A stretch of 26,290 nt of DNA from assembly GCA_902783445.1 (NCBI GenBank), contig CACZQX010000069.1:1-26290 (forward strand), given 5' to 3'. Shown in pieces: positions 1-9,183 of the stretch (position 1 is the stretch's first letter; every line of letters begins with the position of its first letter). The translations under genes and the position numbers were made by a program. Source of the DNA: an uncultured Lachnospiraceae bacterium. GTDB taxonomy: Bacteria; Bacillota; Clostridia; Lachnospirales; Lachnospiraceae. The notes beneath the pieces were generated by a model. It saw only the letters and a list, made by a program, of their open reading frames with translations, made no database searches and was not told where the DNA came from.

Positions 1-2706
1 ATCCAGATTGTGTTCGATAACCACAACAGTATTGCCGCCATCGGAAAGCTTTCTTAAAATATCAACCAACTTATGCACATCCGCAAAGTGAAGACCCGTT
101 GTCGGCTCATCCAAAATGTAAATTGTCTTACCCGTCGGGCGTTTGCTAAGTTCCGTTGCAAGCTTGATTCTTTGCGCCTCGCCGCCGGATAACTGTGTGG
201 ATGGTTGACCAAGCTTAATATAAGATAAACCTACATCATTTAATGTTTCAATCTTTCTCTTGATTGACGGTACATTCTCGAAAAACTTGACCGCTTCTTC
301 AACAGTCATATTCAAAACATCGTAAATGCTTTTTCCTTTATACTTAACCTCCAAGGTTTCGCGGTTATAACGCTTGCCCTTACATACATCGCAATTTACG
401 TATACATCCGGTAAAAAATGCATTTCAATTTTTAAAAGTCCGTCACCGGCACAAGCTTCACATCTTCCGCCTTTAACATTGAAACTGAAACGTCCCTTTG
501 CATAGCCTCTGGCTTTTGCTTCGGCCGTTGATGCAAATAAATCTCTGATTAAATCGAATACACCTGTATAGGTTGCCGGGTTAGAACGCGGTGTACGTCC
601 AATCGGCGACTGGTCAATGCATATTACTTTGTCCAGTTGTTCTATTCCTTCTATCTTTTTATGTTTGCCTGCAATTGTGTGGGCACGGTTGAGTTTCTTA
701 GCTAAGGATTTATACAAAATCTCATTTACCAATGAACTTTTTCCGGATCCCGACACACCGGTTACACAGGTCATAACCCCAAGAGGAAATTTTACATCTA
801 TGTTCTTTAAGTTGTTTTCTTGTGCGCCTACCACCTTTATCCAACCGGTTGGCTTGCGTCTTTTTTCAGGTACGGGAATCTTAAGTTTTCCGCTTAAATA
901 CTGACCTGTAATCGATTCTTTGACTTTCATTATTTCTTCGGCCGTTCCGCATGCCACAACCTCACCGCCGTGGTCCCCGGCTCCCGGTCCTATATCGATT
1001 ATATGATCTGCAAAGCGCATGGTGTCTTCATCATGCTCTACCACTATTAAAGTATTGCCCAAATCCTTCAACTTCTTAAGGGCGCTTAAGAGTCTGTCGT
1101 TATCTCTCTGATGCAAACCTATACTCGGTTCGTCAAGTATATAGGCAACGCCCACCAGGCCCGAACCAATCTGTGTTGCAAGCCTTATCCTTTGAGCCTC
1201 ACCGCCGGACAAACTGGCCGTAGGTCTTGAAAGTGTAAGATAGTTAAGCCCCACTTCCACCAAAAATCCCATACGAGCTTTGATTTCTTTTAAGATTTGC
1301 GAACCTATAAGCTTTTGCTGTGCATTTAGTTTCTTATCGATTTTTTCAAAGAAATCCTTCAATTCCTCCACGGTCATCATGGAAACTTGATGAATGTTTT
1401 TGTTTGCAACCGTTACCGCCAACGACTCTTTTTTAAGTCTCATTCCGTTACAAGAATCACATGAACTTATTCTCATATAGTTTTCATAGTCTTCTTTTTG
1501 TGACTGAGAGAATGTCTCGCTGTAGCGTTTTCTTACATTTGCAATCAAACCTTCAAAAGCTACCTTATAAACCCCTGCACCTCGCTGACTTTGATAATGC
1601 ACGGTTAGTTTTTTGTCCCCCGTTCCGTAAAGGATAATATCTCTTATTTTTTTAGGATATTTTTCAAATGGTGTATCAAGGTCAAAGCCGTACTCTTCGC
1701 AAAGGGCCACAAGCACCGCATTTGTAAAGCTTCCCTTTTTATTTGCCGACTGCCAGCCTGTAACGATTATGGCTCCTTCATTAATAGAAAGTGACTCATC
1801 CGGAATCATAAGTTCCGAATCAAATTCCATCTTATAACCAAGACCCGAGCAAACAGGGCAAGCACCAAAGGGATTGTTAAATGAAAAACTTCGAGGCTCA
1901 ATTTCCGAAATGCTGATTCCACAGTCAGGGCAGGCAAAATTCATGCTGAAATTAATAGGCTCGCCTCCTATAACATCCACAATCATCAGTCCGTCCGACA
2001 GTTTCATTACACTTTCTATAGAATCCGCAAGACGTTTTTCAATGCCCTCTTTTACGGCAATTCTGTCTACTATTATTTCAATATCGTGCTTTATGTTTTT
2101 ATCAAGCTCTATTTTTTCGTCCAGTTCGTAAAGATTTCCATCCACTCTGGCTCTTACGTATCCCGCACGCTTAGCCGCCTCCAACACCTTTTCATGGCGA
2201 CCTTTTTTTCCTTGAACAACCGGAGCCAAAAGCTGCAATTTACTGCCCTTTTCCAAAGCCATTATAGCATCTACCATTTGGTCCACGGTTTGTCTTTTAA
2301 TCTCTTTGCCGCATTCCGGGCAATGAGGAATACCGATTCTTGCATATAAAAGCCTTAAGTAATCATGTACTTCCGTAACCGTTCCCACCGTGGATCGCGG
2401 ATTACGGTTTGTTGATTTCTGATCGATGGAAATAGCAGGTGAAAGGCCTTCTATATGGTCTACATTTGGTTTTTCCATTTGCCCCAAGAACTGCCTTGCA
2501 TAGGAAGACAGCGACTCCATATATCTTCGCTGACCCTCGGCATAAATTGTATCAAAGGCAAGAGATGACTTTCCGGAACCGCTAAGTCCCGTAAGCACAA
2601 CAAATTCGTCTCTCGGAATTTCAACATCAATGTTCTTCAGATTATGCTCTCTCGCACCTTTAATTTTTATGTATTTCTTGTAAGTTAATTCTTTGTTTTT
2701 CATCAT
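1..2706 (-). CDS. uvrA: UvrABC excinuclease subunit A (3' end outside window)
   Basis: UvrA is the dimeric ABC-type ATPase that recognises bulky DNA lesions and loads UvrB in nucleotide excision repair. My own reverse translation gives 902 codons without a stop, running off the left edge; the family is about 940 residues, so only some 40 C-terminal residues are missing. Visible in order: first Walker A (GLSGSGKS, residues 40-47), zinc-module cysteine pairs (CPDC and CPVC), first signature LSGGEAQRI near residue 500 followed by ILDEPS, second Walker A (GVSGSGKSS) near residue 650, a second CxxC zinc module, and a second signature [15 protein letters not shown] near residue 840. The last readable residues are VVIEHNLD. 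Two tandem ATGs (2706 and 2703) open the gene; the first overlaps the stop of a possible mini-ORF. In-frame ATGs at 2736 and 2754 are alternatives, the latter behind a weak GGTGG. It lies downstream of uvrB without a terminator, so the two are probably co-transcribed. Confidence 0.97.
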   Translation of the reverse strand, partial: MMKNKELTYKKYIKIKGAREHNLKNIDVEIPRDEFVVLTGLSGSGKSSLAFDTIYAEGQRRYMESLSSYARQFLGQMEKPNVDHIEGLSPAISIDQKSTNRNPRSTVGTVTEVHDYLRLLYARIGIPHCPECGKEIKRQTVDQMVDAIMALEKGSKLQLLAPVVQGKKGRHEKVLEAAKRAGYVRARVDGNLYELDEKIELDKNIKHDIEIIVDRIAVKEGIEKRLADSIESVMKLSDGLMIVDVIGGEPINFSMNFACPDCGISISEIEPRSFSFNNPFGACPVCSGLGYKMEFDSELMIPDESLSINEGAIIVTGWQSANKKGSFTNAVLVALCEEYGFDLDTPFEKYPKKIRDIILYGTGDKKLTVHYQSQRGAGVYKVAFEGLIANVRKRYSETFSQSQKEDYENYMRISSCDSCNGMRLKKESLAVTVANKNIHQVSMMTVEELKDFFEKIDKKLNAQQKLIGSQILKEIKARMGFLVEVGLNYLTLSRPTASLSGGEAQRIRLATQIGSGLVGVAYILDEPSIGLHQRDNDRLLSALKKLKDLGNTLIVVEHDEDTMRFADHIIDIGPGAGDHGGEVVACGTAEEIMKVKESITGQYLSGKLKIPVPEKRRKPTGWIKVVGAQENNLKNIDVKFPLGVMTCVTGVSGSGKSSLVNEILYKSLAKKLNRAHTIAGKHKKIEGIEQLDKVICIDQSPIGRTPRSNPATYTGVFDLIRDLFASTAEAKARGYAKGRFSFNVKGGRCEACAGDGLLKIEMHFLPDVYVNCDVCKGKRYNRETLEVKYKGKSIYDVLNMTVEEAVKFFENVPSIKRKIETLNDVGLSYIKLGQPSTQLSGGEAQRIKLATELSKRPTGKTIYILDEPTTGLHFADVHKLVDILRKLSDGGNTVVVIEHNLD

Positions 2707-2783
2707 TAAAACACTATGCCGCGGCACCCAGGGCATTTGCTCTTTAAAGTGCATATGCCACCGTGTTGAACGTTGAGTGGCAA
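2706..2783 (-). CDS. Possible cysteine-containing leader mini-ORF before uvrA
   Basis: A 25-codon ORF begins with TTG seven bases after a strong Shine-Dalgarno sequence (AAAAGGAG, 2791-2798) and ends in TAATG, so its stop overlaps the uvrA start by one base. The peptide carries three cysteines (residues 11, 17 and 20) and ends in a CPGC-like motif followed by RGIVF. Neither the uvrA frame nor the third frame offers a start at a suitable distance from this ribosome site, which is the main argument for translation. It could act as a translational coupling leader for uvrA, as a small zinc-binding peptide, or be a chance ORF. I do not recognise the family. Confidence 0.35.
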   Translation of the reverse strand: MPLNVQHGGICTLKSKCPGCRGIVF

Positions 2784-2866
2784 GCGGCTTCTCCTTTTAT
2801 TGATTTATTATAATTTTTTCCCTCTTAAACAAACCTGTCTATTTATAACCGGCATAATATACAAAG

Positions 2867-4858
2867 CTACTTGCTTTTCATCTTTGCCAGATGCTCTTTG
2901 AGTTCCATCATCTGGTCTCTTAACATTGCCGCAGATTCAAAGTCAAGCTGAGTTGCGCAATGCTCCATTTGTTTGCGTACCTTATTGATTGTCTTTTCAA
3001 GTTCTTTAATACTCATGCTTTCCGGATCTTTTTCAATCTTATCGATAGCATAACTTGTTTCTTTTGATATACTGATAAGATCTCTGACAGCCTTTTTAAT
3101 GGTTGTAGGTACAATACCGTGCTCTTCATTATATTCGGACTGTATCTTACGACGTCTGTTTGTCTCCGAAATCGCATTATTCATGGAATCCGTCATCATT
3201 TCGGCGTACATAAGAACACGTCCTTCCGAGTTTCTTGCCGCACGACCTATAGTCTGAATCAAGGATGTTTCGGATCTCAAGAAACCTTCTTTATCCGCGT
3301 CCAAAATTGCTACCAATGATACTTCCGGTATATCCAATCCCTCTCTTAAAAGGTTGATGCCCACCAGCACATCAAACTTATCAAGTCGCATGTTACGTAT
3401 AATCTCCACACGCTGTAGAGCATCGATATCCGAATGAAGATATTCGACTTTTATTCCCGTTTCCTGCATGTATTTTGTTAAGTCTTCTGCCATTTTCTTT
3501 GTTAATGTGGTAACCAAAACCTTATGTTTTTTCTCGATTTCCACGTTTATCTCAGCGATAAGATCATCCACTTGACCCTTAACGGGTTTTACCGTAACCT
3601 CCGGATCCAACAAGCCCGTAGGCCTTATAATTTGCTCTGCTCTAAGCATTTCATGCTCTGCCTCGTACTTATTCGGTGTTGCGCTTACAAAAAGCATTTG
3701 GTCTATTTTAGATTCGAATTCCGTGAAGTTTAAAGGTCTGTTGTCAAGGGCCGACGGAAGTCTGAAGCCGTAATCCACAAGGGTTGTCTTTCTGCTTCTG
3801 TCACCTGCATACATTCCTCCGATTTGCGGAATCGTCATATGTGATTCATCCACTATAATCAAAAAATCATCCGGAAAATAATCAATCAAAGTATAAGGCG
3901 GAGTGCCGGGAGCTAAGCCCGTTAAATGTCTGGAATAATTTTCGATTCCCGAACAAAAGCCCGTTTCAAGCATCATTTCCACATCGAAATTTGTACGCTC
4001 TTCTATTCTTTGAGCTTCCAAAAACTTGTCTTCGCTCTTAAAATAAGCCACTCTTTCTTTAAGTTCTTCTCTGATTGCTTCCGCGGCTTTCCTTAGTTGG
4101 TCCTGAGGTACCACGTAATGCGAAGCGGGGAAAATTACCACATGTTCAAGTTTTGCCTTAATCTCCCCCGTAAGTATGTCTATTTCCGTGATTCTATCCA
4201 CTTCGTCCCCGAAAAATTCGATTCTTACGGCATCCATGGTTGTGTCCGCAGGTAATATTTCTATTACATCACCTCGTACTCTGAAAGTGCCGCGTTTAAA
4301 ATCCATGTCATTTCTAATATATTGAATGTCTATAAGATTTCTTATTACATCGTCTCTGTCCCTTTCCATGCCCGGCCTTAAGGAAACAGTCATGGTTTGA
4401 TAATCGATGGGACTACCAAGTCCATAAATGCATGAAACGCTGGACACCACAATAACATCTCTTCGCTCCGTAAGAGATGCCGTTGCCGAATGGCGCAGTC
4501 TGTCGATTTCATCGTTAATTGACGAGTCTTTTTCTATATAAGTATCCGTCTGAGGCACATAGGCCTCCGGCTGATAATAATCATAATAAGACACAAAATA
4601 CTCTACCGCATTGTTTGGAAAAAACTCTTTAAGTTCGCTGTAAAGCTGTGCCGCCAAAGTTTTATTGTGCGCCATTACAAGGGTCGGTTTATTAAGTTCT
4701 TTAATAACGTTTGCCATAGTAAATGTTTTGCCGGAGCCCGTCACTCCCAAAAGAGTTTCAAACTGATTGCCTTCTTTGAAGCCTTTTACCAGTTTTTCAA
4801 TAGCCTGAGGTTGATCTCCGGTAGGTTTGTATTCACTATGTAATTCAAAATGATCCAT
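2867..4858 (-). CDS. uvrB: UvrABC excinuclease subunit B
   Basis: UvrB is the damage-verifying helicase-like subunit of nucleotide excision repair; it receives DNA from UvrA and then recruits UvrC. From the chosen start the protein has 663 residues, normal for the family. It shows Walker A GVTGSGKT (residues 38-45), the tyrosine-rich beta-hairpin region ([15 protein letters not shown], about residues 91-105) that clamps DNA, a DESH Walker B, helicase motif VI (QTIGRAARN), and a C-terminal UVR coiled-coil motif at about residues 620-655. A longer ORF begins at 4885, but that ATG lies two bases behind the promoter -10 box and has no ribosome site; the ATG at 4858 follows AAAGG at seven bases and gives the usual [17 protein letters not shown] start. 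The gene has its own promoter with LexA-type boxes, and uvrA follows 160 bases downstream. Confidence 0.97.
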   Translation of the reverse strand: MDHFELHSEYKPTGDQPQAIEKLVKGFKEGNQFETLLGVTGSGKTFTMANVIKELNKPTLVMAHNKTLAAQLYSELKEFFPNNAVEYFVSYYDYYQPEAYVPQTDTYIEKDSSINDEIDRLRHSATASLTERRDVIVVSSVSCIYGLGSPIDYQTMTVSLRPGMERDRDDVIRNLIDIQYIRNDMDFKRGTFRVRGDVIEILPADTTMDAVRIEFFGDEVDRITEIDILTGEIKAKLEHVVIFPASHYVVPQDQLRKAAEAIREELKERVAYFKSEDKFLEAQRIEERTNFDVEMMLETGFCSGIENYSRHLTGLAPGTPPYTLIDYFPDDFLIIVDESHMTIPQIGGMYAGDRSRKTTLVDYGFRLPSALDNRPLNFTEFESKIDQMLFVSATPNKYEAEHEMLRAEQIIRPTGLLDPEVTVKPVKGQVDDLIAEINVEIEKKHKVLVTTLTKKMAEDLTKYMQETGIKVEYLHSDIDALQRVEIIRNMRLDKFDVLVGINLLREGLDIPEVSLVAILDADKEGFLRSETSLIQTIGRAARNSEGRVLMYAEMMTDSMNNAISETNRRRKIQSEYNEEHGIVPTTIKKAVRDLISISKETSYAIDKIEKDPESMSIKELEKTINKVRKQMEHCATQLDFESAAMLRDQMMELKEHLAKMKSK

Positions 4859-4871
4859 AGTTTTGCCTTTC

Positions 4872-4893
4872 GAACGCTTGTTCATTCATTATA
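4872..4893 (-). promoter_or_regulatory. uvrB promoter -10 and LexA (DinR) box
   Basis: On the minus strand a perfect TATAAT (4888-4893) is followed directly by the dyad GAAC-N4-GTTC (4872-4883), which matches the Gram-positive SOS box core. The box lies over the expected transcription start, a position where LexA would block the promoter. No good -35 is seen at 17 bases (TAGATT is the closest), so promoter strength is uncertain. Confidence 0.7.
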
Positions 4894-4902
4894 ACATATG
4901 TT
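4893..4902. promoter_or_regulatory. Second, partial LexA-like box
   Basis: The palindrome AACATATGTT equals the central ten bases of the Bacillus DinR consensus but lacks the outer G and C. It lies just upstream of the uvrB -10 box, between the two promoter elements, so it may be a lower-affinity second operator. Confidence 0.45.
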
Positions 4903-4936
4903 TTTAATAAAATCTATCCTATAATTCTTATAAAAT

Positions 4937-4964
4937 AAAAATGAAGCCTTTTCGCTTCATTTTT
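4937..4964. terminator. Bidirectional intrinsic terminator after the GntR gene
   Basis: The stem AAAATGAAGC/GCTTCATTTT with a six-base loop has A and T runs on both sides. It begins one base after the stop codon of the minus-strand GntR-family gene and separates it from the uvrB promoter. Confidence 0.8.
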
Positions 4965-4965
4965 G

Positions 4966-5640
4966 CTAACTTATGTTATGTCTTTTGTTTATTAATTTAT
5001 CTATATAATACTTCTTGATATAGTCGGTATGCTCGTTCATTTCTTTCACCGCAACCTCTACATCTCTTTTGCACAGGGCTTCGTATATTTTTATATGCTG
5101 TTCAAGAGTTTCTTTTGCATGTTCGGGATCGTCAAAACTGGTTACATCAAAACGTCTTTTGTGATTAACCATAAGCTCAAACAACATTTTCAAATGCTTG
5201 TTATGAGCAAAATCCACTATCGCCTCATGAAACATAATATCCCAGTTCATACGCTCCGCCAAATCGCCCTTATCCAAGTATTCCTTTGCTTTTTCGTTTA
5301 TCTCTTTTAGTTTTTTATCATTATTGGAAGTGTATCCGGAAAGTGATGTCTCTATGGCATATACTTGCAAAACGCCTACCAAATCGTATACTTCCAATAT
5401 ATCTTCAATCCTATACTCCGGAACCGCTATACCTTTTCCCTGCTTGTTTTCAAGTATTCCTTCCGCGCATAATGCACTTAAGGCATGACGAATGGTTGAG
5501 CGACTTACTTCATAAATATCACAAAGCTTTCGCTCCACCATATCCGTTCCCGGCGGATATTTATTATCCAATATGTCTGTTTTTAAACGATTATATACGA
5601 GCATCCCTTTTGTGCCCATATTTTTTGTCATTTCCGACAT
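4966..5640 (-). CDS. GntR-family transcriptional regulator, FCD subfamily
   Basis: This is a DNA-binding regulator of the GntR superfamily with a ligand-binding FCD domain; such proteins usually respond to small organic acids or sugar acids. The N-terminal winged helix (about residues 15-75) contains the typical PPGTDMVERKLCDIYEVSRS recognition region. The all-helical FCD domain (about residues 90-215) has the metal-binding pattern D-x3-H (WDIMFH) plus later histidines in EQH and NEH. The start at 5640 follows GGAG by five bases; an ATG ten codons upstream lacks a ribosome site. It follows the chemoreceptor gene on the same strand but is separated by a terminator, so it is probably fed by read-through or by a weak promoter I cannot define. 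The effector and targets cannot be told from sequence. Confidence 0.9.
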   Translation of the reverse strand: MSEMTKNMGTKGMLVYNRLKTDILDNKYPPGTDMVERKLCDIYEVSRSTIRHALSALCAEGILENKQGKGIAVPEYRIEDILEVYDLVGVLQVYAIETSLSGYTSNNDKKLKEINEKAKEYLDKGDLAERMNWDIMFHEAIVDFAHNKHLKMLFELMVNHKRRFDVTSFDDPEHAKETLEQHIKIYEALCKRDVEVAVKEMNEHTDYIKKYYIDKLINKRHNIS

Positions 5641-5664
5641 TATTACTCCAATCAAAAAATATAA

Positions 5665-5693
5665 AAGCACCGTCAGAAATTCCGGCGGTGCTT
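5665..5693 (-). terminator. Terminator of the chemoreceptor gene
   Basis: On the minus strand the stem AAGCACCG/CGGTGCTT is followed by a T-rich tail (TTTTATATTTTTT). It lies 14 bases after the chemoreceptor stop codon and just upstream of the GntR ribosome site. Confidence 0.8.
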
Positions 5694-5706
5694 ATTAGTC
5701 TTTATT

Positions 5707-6534
5707 CTATCTTTTTACATTTGATGTTAAATCAAACATGGTTTGTGATTCTTCGGCAATAACTTCAACCGCACCCGATATTCCTTTTATTGCCTCTGTT
5801 TGATTTGTAACGGTTTTGTCTATAGCCTTAATATCATCAGCTACCCCGTCGAGTTTTTCAAACATTCCGCTAATTGCCGCCGATATATCTTCAGAACTCG
5901 AGTTACTTGCACTTGCCAAACGTCCCATTTCCTGAGCTACTATTGCAAAGCCACGTCCCGCTTCACCGGAACGTGCAGCTTCTATGGATGCATTAAGAGC
6001 AAGAATCTTTGATTTTGCTGCGTTTCCTTTAATATCAGCTACCAGTTTTGAGACAATTTGCATATTGTTTTCCACTTCTTTTATGGTTTTATTCAATGCC
6101 CCAACGGATGCAAACAACTCTTCAACCCCTTCAGTATATGTGCAAACGGTTGCGGATGTTTTCTCCAACGATTCCGTAATCGACTCAGCAGCAGACTCTA
6201 AAGCTATTTGGCGATCCATCGAAAATGCGGTTGCAACAATACAAACAAATTCTCCGTTTTCATCAAAGTAAGGAGAGTATTTACCGTGAATATTCACACC
6301 ATAAACTTCCTTCGGAATTTCATAATAGCCTTCTGTATGATTGCGCATGGAACCCCAAGCAGGGTCTCCTGCAGGTGGTCTTGAGCCAACCTCGTTTGTC
6401 ATTGTAAACCCTTTTGCAGAGTCAACATACTTAACCTGATCATCAGCAAGGATGGTAATCGTAACATCCTCATCAATAAGCATTTTCCAAAAAGGAATCA
6501 TTTTCTTTACTTTAGCAAGTTGTTCATCTGTCAT
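5707..6534 (-). CDS. Short soluble methyl-accepting chemotaxis-type protein
   Basis: This is a cytoplasmic chemoreceptor-like protein of 275 residues, which would signal to CheA/CheW. No membrane segment or signal peptide is visible and no HAMP domain is present. The first ~105 residues look like a compact PAS/Cache-type sensor, with [13 protein letters not shown] and [18 protein letters not shown] resembling strand-turn-strand elements. Residues ~110-275 form a helical signalling hairpin with the conserved tip [20 protein letters not shown] and [12 protein letters not shown]. The hairpin is much shorter than in classical receptors. The start at 6534 is preceded at seven bases by GGGGGA; the ATG five codons upstream would put this ribosome site inside the gene. 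The ligand is unknown. It stands alone between ctpA and the GntR gene, with no che genes nearby. Confidence 0.85.
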   Translation of the reverse strand: MTDEQLAKVKKMIPFWKMLIDEDVTITILADDQVKYVDSAKGFTMTNEVGSRPPAGDPAWGSMRNHTEGYYEIPKEVYGVNIHGKYSPYFDENGEFVCIVATAFSMDRQIALESAAESITESLEKTSATVCTYTEGVEELFASVGALNKTIKEVENNMQIVSKLVADIKGNAAKSKILALNASIEAARSGEAGRGFAIVAQEMGRLASASNSSSEDISAAISGMFEKLDGVADDIKAIDKTVTNQTEAIKGISGAVEVIAEESQTMFDLTSNVKR

Positions 6535-6564
6535 ATCGTATTCCCCCATAACTACACTTTTTAT

Positions 6565-6594
6565 AAAGCAAATCCCTTATTATTAATTTGCTTT
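6565..6594. other. Inverted repeat in the chemoreceptor leader
   Basis: A nine-base stem AAAGCAAAT/ATTTGCTTT encloses twelve bases, about 30 bases upstream of the chemoreceptor start. On the minus strand it would be a leader hairpin. On the plus strand it carries a T-run and is terminator-shaped, but no plus-strand gene precedes it. The rest of 6535-6680 is AT-rich and I could not assign a convincing promoter. Confidence 0.35.
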
Positions 6595-6680
6595 TTTACC
6601 TTTATCTATACTATTATCATTTTACCATAATATAACTTGCCTTACATCTATTTTTTTTGTCATATTAAACTAATATGTTT

Positions 6681-7904
6681 TTACATTGACAATATAACTT
6701 CCAAAGCTTTTTCAAATTGCATGTCATATTCAGAATTTGCGTCATCTTCCACCTCGTAATCCGGCGTGATTCCCACACCATCAAGGCATGTTCCGTTAGG
6801 AGTGTAATACTTGGCAGCGGTAAGTTTAATATATGAACCGTCTCCAATCTGATAAAACCTTTGAACAACCCCTTTTCCGTAGGTGGTTTTTCCAACAATC
6901 GTCGCCATTCCGTAGTCCTTTAAAGCTCCGGCAAATATTTCCGATGCGCTTGCGGTCTTTTCGTTTACAAGCACTACAATCGGAATATTAAGATAGTTTT
7001 CGGCGTCACTTGTTTTTTGTTCGAAGTAAGCAGGTCCTTTCATTGTAACGATTGTTCCTTCAGGCAACAACCTATCAAGCATTACACATGTGGTATCCAC
7101 ATCTCCGCCACCGTTATATCTTAAATCTATAATCAGTTTTTCCATTCCTTCTTCCAACATCAGATTAACATCATCTATAAACTGCTGAGCCGCTGTCAAT
7201 TGAAATCTCGAAACGTAAATATAACCGATTTTGTTTTCTTCATCTACTATTCCAAAAGGCATTCTTTGGTTCGATATGGCCCCTCTTGTTATGTTGACCG
7301 TATTTTCCACACCATTTCGCATATAAGTTACAGCTACTTCCGTTCCATCCTCGCCGCGCAAGTTTTCCATAGCCTTCTTGTATCCGATTGTAGCTACATC
7401 TTCGCCGTCAATTCCCGTAATATAATCGCCACGTTGTAATCCCGCATTATATGCCGGTGAATCCGTATAAACCTGCACTATTAATATATAACCGGATTCA
7501 TCATCTCCTCCTACAACGCCTATACCGTAAAACATATCGCCTTGAACGCTTTGCCTTGTCTGAGCGAATTCTTCGGCTGTATAGTATTCTGCATATTTAT
7601 CGCCCACACCCGCAAGAAAACCTCTTATGGCCTGATCCGCCATGTCTTCTCCGCTAAATTCTCCGTCATAGTAAGTCTCTACCAGATTGTATACTCTATC
7701 CATTTTCTGGGCAATTTCCGTGGATGAATATCCCTTTTCCCCGGCAACTTTTGAACTGTGATAATTTATAAGCAACATTATGACAATAAAGCCCATGGCC
7801 ATTATGAGTATACCCAGCAAAAGGCCTTTAATAAGGGCTATTTTCTCGGATTTTTCTTCTTTTTTTTCAGCTACTTCAGCTTTGTATTCCTTGTAATTTT
7901 CCAT
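6681..7904 (-). CDS. ctpA: Membrane-anchored C-terminal processing protease, S41 family
   Basis: CtpA/CtpB-type serine proteases cleave exported proteins near their C-termini and act outside the membrane. The protein has a short charged cytoplasmic start, one membrane anchor (about residues 24-46), a PDZ domain (about 120-205, with GIGVVGG and SPAYNAGLQRGDYITGIDG), and the S41 core. The Ser/Lys/Gln triad is intact: S319 in TASASE, K344 in TTYGKG and Q348, with the same 25- and 4-residue spacing as in Bacillus CtpB. Its 407 residues match the family. It lies behind ftsE-ftsX and the M23 hydrolase on the same strand, but a terminator stands between; a possible -10 (TATACT, 7930-7935) could start its own message. 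Clostridial genomes often keep this order, which suggests a role in controlling wall hydrolases. Confidence 0.93.
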   Translation of the reverse strand: MENYKEYKAEVAEKKEEKSEKIALIKGLLLGILIMAMGFIVIMLLINYHSSKVAGEKGYSSTEIAQKMDRVYNLVETYYDGEFSGEDMADQAIRGFLAGVGDKYAEYYTAEEFAQTRQSVQGDMFYGIGVVGGDDESGYILIVQVYTDSPAYNAGLQRGDYITGIDGEDVATIGYKKAMENLRGEDGTEVAVTYMRNGVENTVNITRGAISNQRMPFGIVDEENKIGYIYVSRFQLTAAQQFIDDVNLMLEEGMEKLIIDLRYNGGGDVDTTCVMLDRLLPEGTIVTMKGPAYFEQKTSDAENYLNIPIVVLVNEKTASASEIFAGALKDYGMATIVGKTTYGKGVVQRFYQIGDGSYIKLTAAKYYTPNGTCLDGVGITPDYEVEDDANSEYDMQFEKALEVILSM

Positions 7905-7955
7905 TTTTCTCTTTTATCTCTTTTCTTTAAGTATATTCCCTTTTCATTTATTCAT

Positions 7956-7983
7956 AAAAGCCACTGCAGCCTGCAGTGGCTTT
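7956..7983 (-). terminator. Terminator after the M23 peptidase gene
   Basis: A strong stem AAAGCCACTGCA/TGCAGTGGCTTT with a three-base loop is followed on the minus strand by TTTT. It stands 13 bases after the stop of the M23 peptidase gene, ahead of ctpA. Confidence 0.85.
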
Positions 7984-7996
7984 AGCATTTATTGAT

Positions 7997-9148
7997 TTAT
8001 AATCCAAGATAAGGTGCCGGATCCACGCGTCCGCTTGTGGAATAACCACCGCTGGTTTGAACTACACCGAAGTGAAGATGCGGGCCGGTTGAATATCCGG
8101 TACTTCCTACCAATGCTATGGTATCTCCCACATTTACATAGTCACCTTCTTGTGCATATCTTACACTTGCATGCATATACTCCGTATAAAGGCCGTTGCC
8201 ATGGTAAATAATTATAAAGTTACCTGCGTCATCATGCCATGCCGAATGTACAACAACACCCGAAGCCGCTGCCTTTATAGGCGTTCCGTATCCAACGGCA
8301 AAATCCATACCTGCATGGAAGCTTTGATCCCAGTCTCTCCATCCGAAATATGTGGAGATATATACATAATAATCAAGAGGCATTGCAAGTGCTCCACCGG
8401 TATAGCCTCCACCGGTATAGCCGTTCGCTATAGCATTTATCCTTGACTGAACCGCTGCAAGCTCTCTTTCGAGTCTTTGCTGACGCTCTTCGTATGAACC
8501 GATTTGGTTTGAATAATTTGCCATTTCGTTACTTTTTTCGTCAAGAAGTGCTTGTACCGCTGCTTCTTCGCTTAAAAGGTTCTCTCTGATTGCCTCTATT
8601 TCGGCCTGTTCACCCACAACTTTCTCTTTGGCTGTGGATATCGCCTTTATATTTGCATCGATGGCATCCATCTGACTTCTGTCATATTCCATTATCTTTT
8701 GAAGATAAGAATATTTGTTTAACATTTCGCCAAAGCTTTCGGATCCCAAAAATGTATCCAAAACTTGGTCATTACCGTTAACGTACATAAACTTGATTCT
8801 GAGCTTCATAGCTGCATATTGTTCCTCAAGTTTGGAATTGAGATTGGTAATCTGTGCATTTAAGCCGTCGATTTCTTCCTGTTTTTCGCCTATCTCTGCG
8901 TTGTAATAATCTATATTCGTTTGTATTTCCGCAACTTTTGCATCAAGTTCTCTTACATAGGCGGCTGCATCGCTCTTCAGGGCTTCAAGCTCACCTATTA
9001 TGCTTTGAACGTCCGTCAGTTCATTCTGCAACTGGCTCTTTTCTTGCTGTTTATCAGACATTTCGTCGGCCAAAATCGGTGTTGCAAAGCAAGAGCAAAT
9101 CAACAAAACCGCTATTAACTTTCCCGCAAATGTAAATTTTCTTTTCAT
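7997..9148 (-). CDS. Secreted coiled-coil M23 peptidoglycan endopeptidase (EnvC/PcsB-like partner of FtsEX)
   Basis: This is an exported murein endopeptidase that would cut peptide cross-links at the septum, probably activated by FtsEX. It has a signal peptide (about residues 1-27, ending near ATPILADE), a long coiled coil (about 30-240, broken near residue 130), a glycine-rich linker, and a C-terminal LytM/M23 domain (about 255-383). The zinc ligands H278 and D282 (HAGMD) and H359 (HLHF), and the catalytic-type H326 and H357, are all present, so the enzyme should be active, unlike degenerate EnvC-type activators. It follows ftsX by 35 bases. The ribosome site is a GGGAG eleven bases upstream, somewhat far. 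Mechanistic coupling to FtsEX is inferred from gene order and from the EnvC/PcsB families. Confidence 0.92.
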   Translation of the reverse strand: MKRKFTFAGKLIAVLLICSCFATPILADEMSDKQQEKSQLQNELTDVQSIIGELEALKSDAAAYVRELDAKVAEIQTNIDYYNAEIGEKQEEIDGLNAQITNLNSKLEEQYAAMKLRIKFMYVNGNDQVLDTFLGSESFGEMLNKYSYLQKIMEYDRSQMDAIDANIKAISTAKEKVVGEQAEIEAIRENLLSEEAAVQALLDEKSNEMANYSNQIGSYEERQQRLERELAAVQSRINAIANGYTGGGYTGGALAMPLDYYVYISTYFGWRDWDQSFHAGMDFAVGYGTPIKAAASGVVVHSAWHDDAGNFIIIYHGNGLYTEYMHASVRYAQEGDYVNVGDTIALVGSTGYSTGPHLHFGVVQTSGGYSTSGRVDPAPYLGL

Positions 9149-9183
9149 TTAACATTCATCTCCCAAAAGATCCGAATCTATGG

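Noticed and set aside
617..2349. Several plus-strand ORFs of 85-95 codons opposite uvrA
   Set aside because: They are shadows of the uvrA reading frame, with no ribosome sites and low-complexity protein sequence; the minus strand encodes a full set of UvrA motifs.
4859..4885. Nine-codon N-terminal extension of UvrB
   Set aside because: Its ATG is two bases behind the -10 box, inside the LexA site, and lacks a ribosome site.
6640..6680. Hairpin CATATT/AATATG as a ctpA terminator
   Set aside because: On the minus strand the stem is followed by A residues, not T; it is AT-only and weak.
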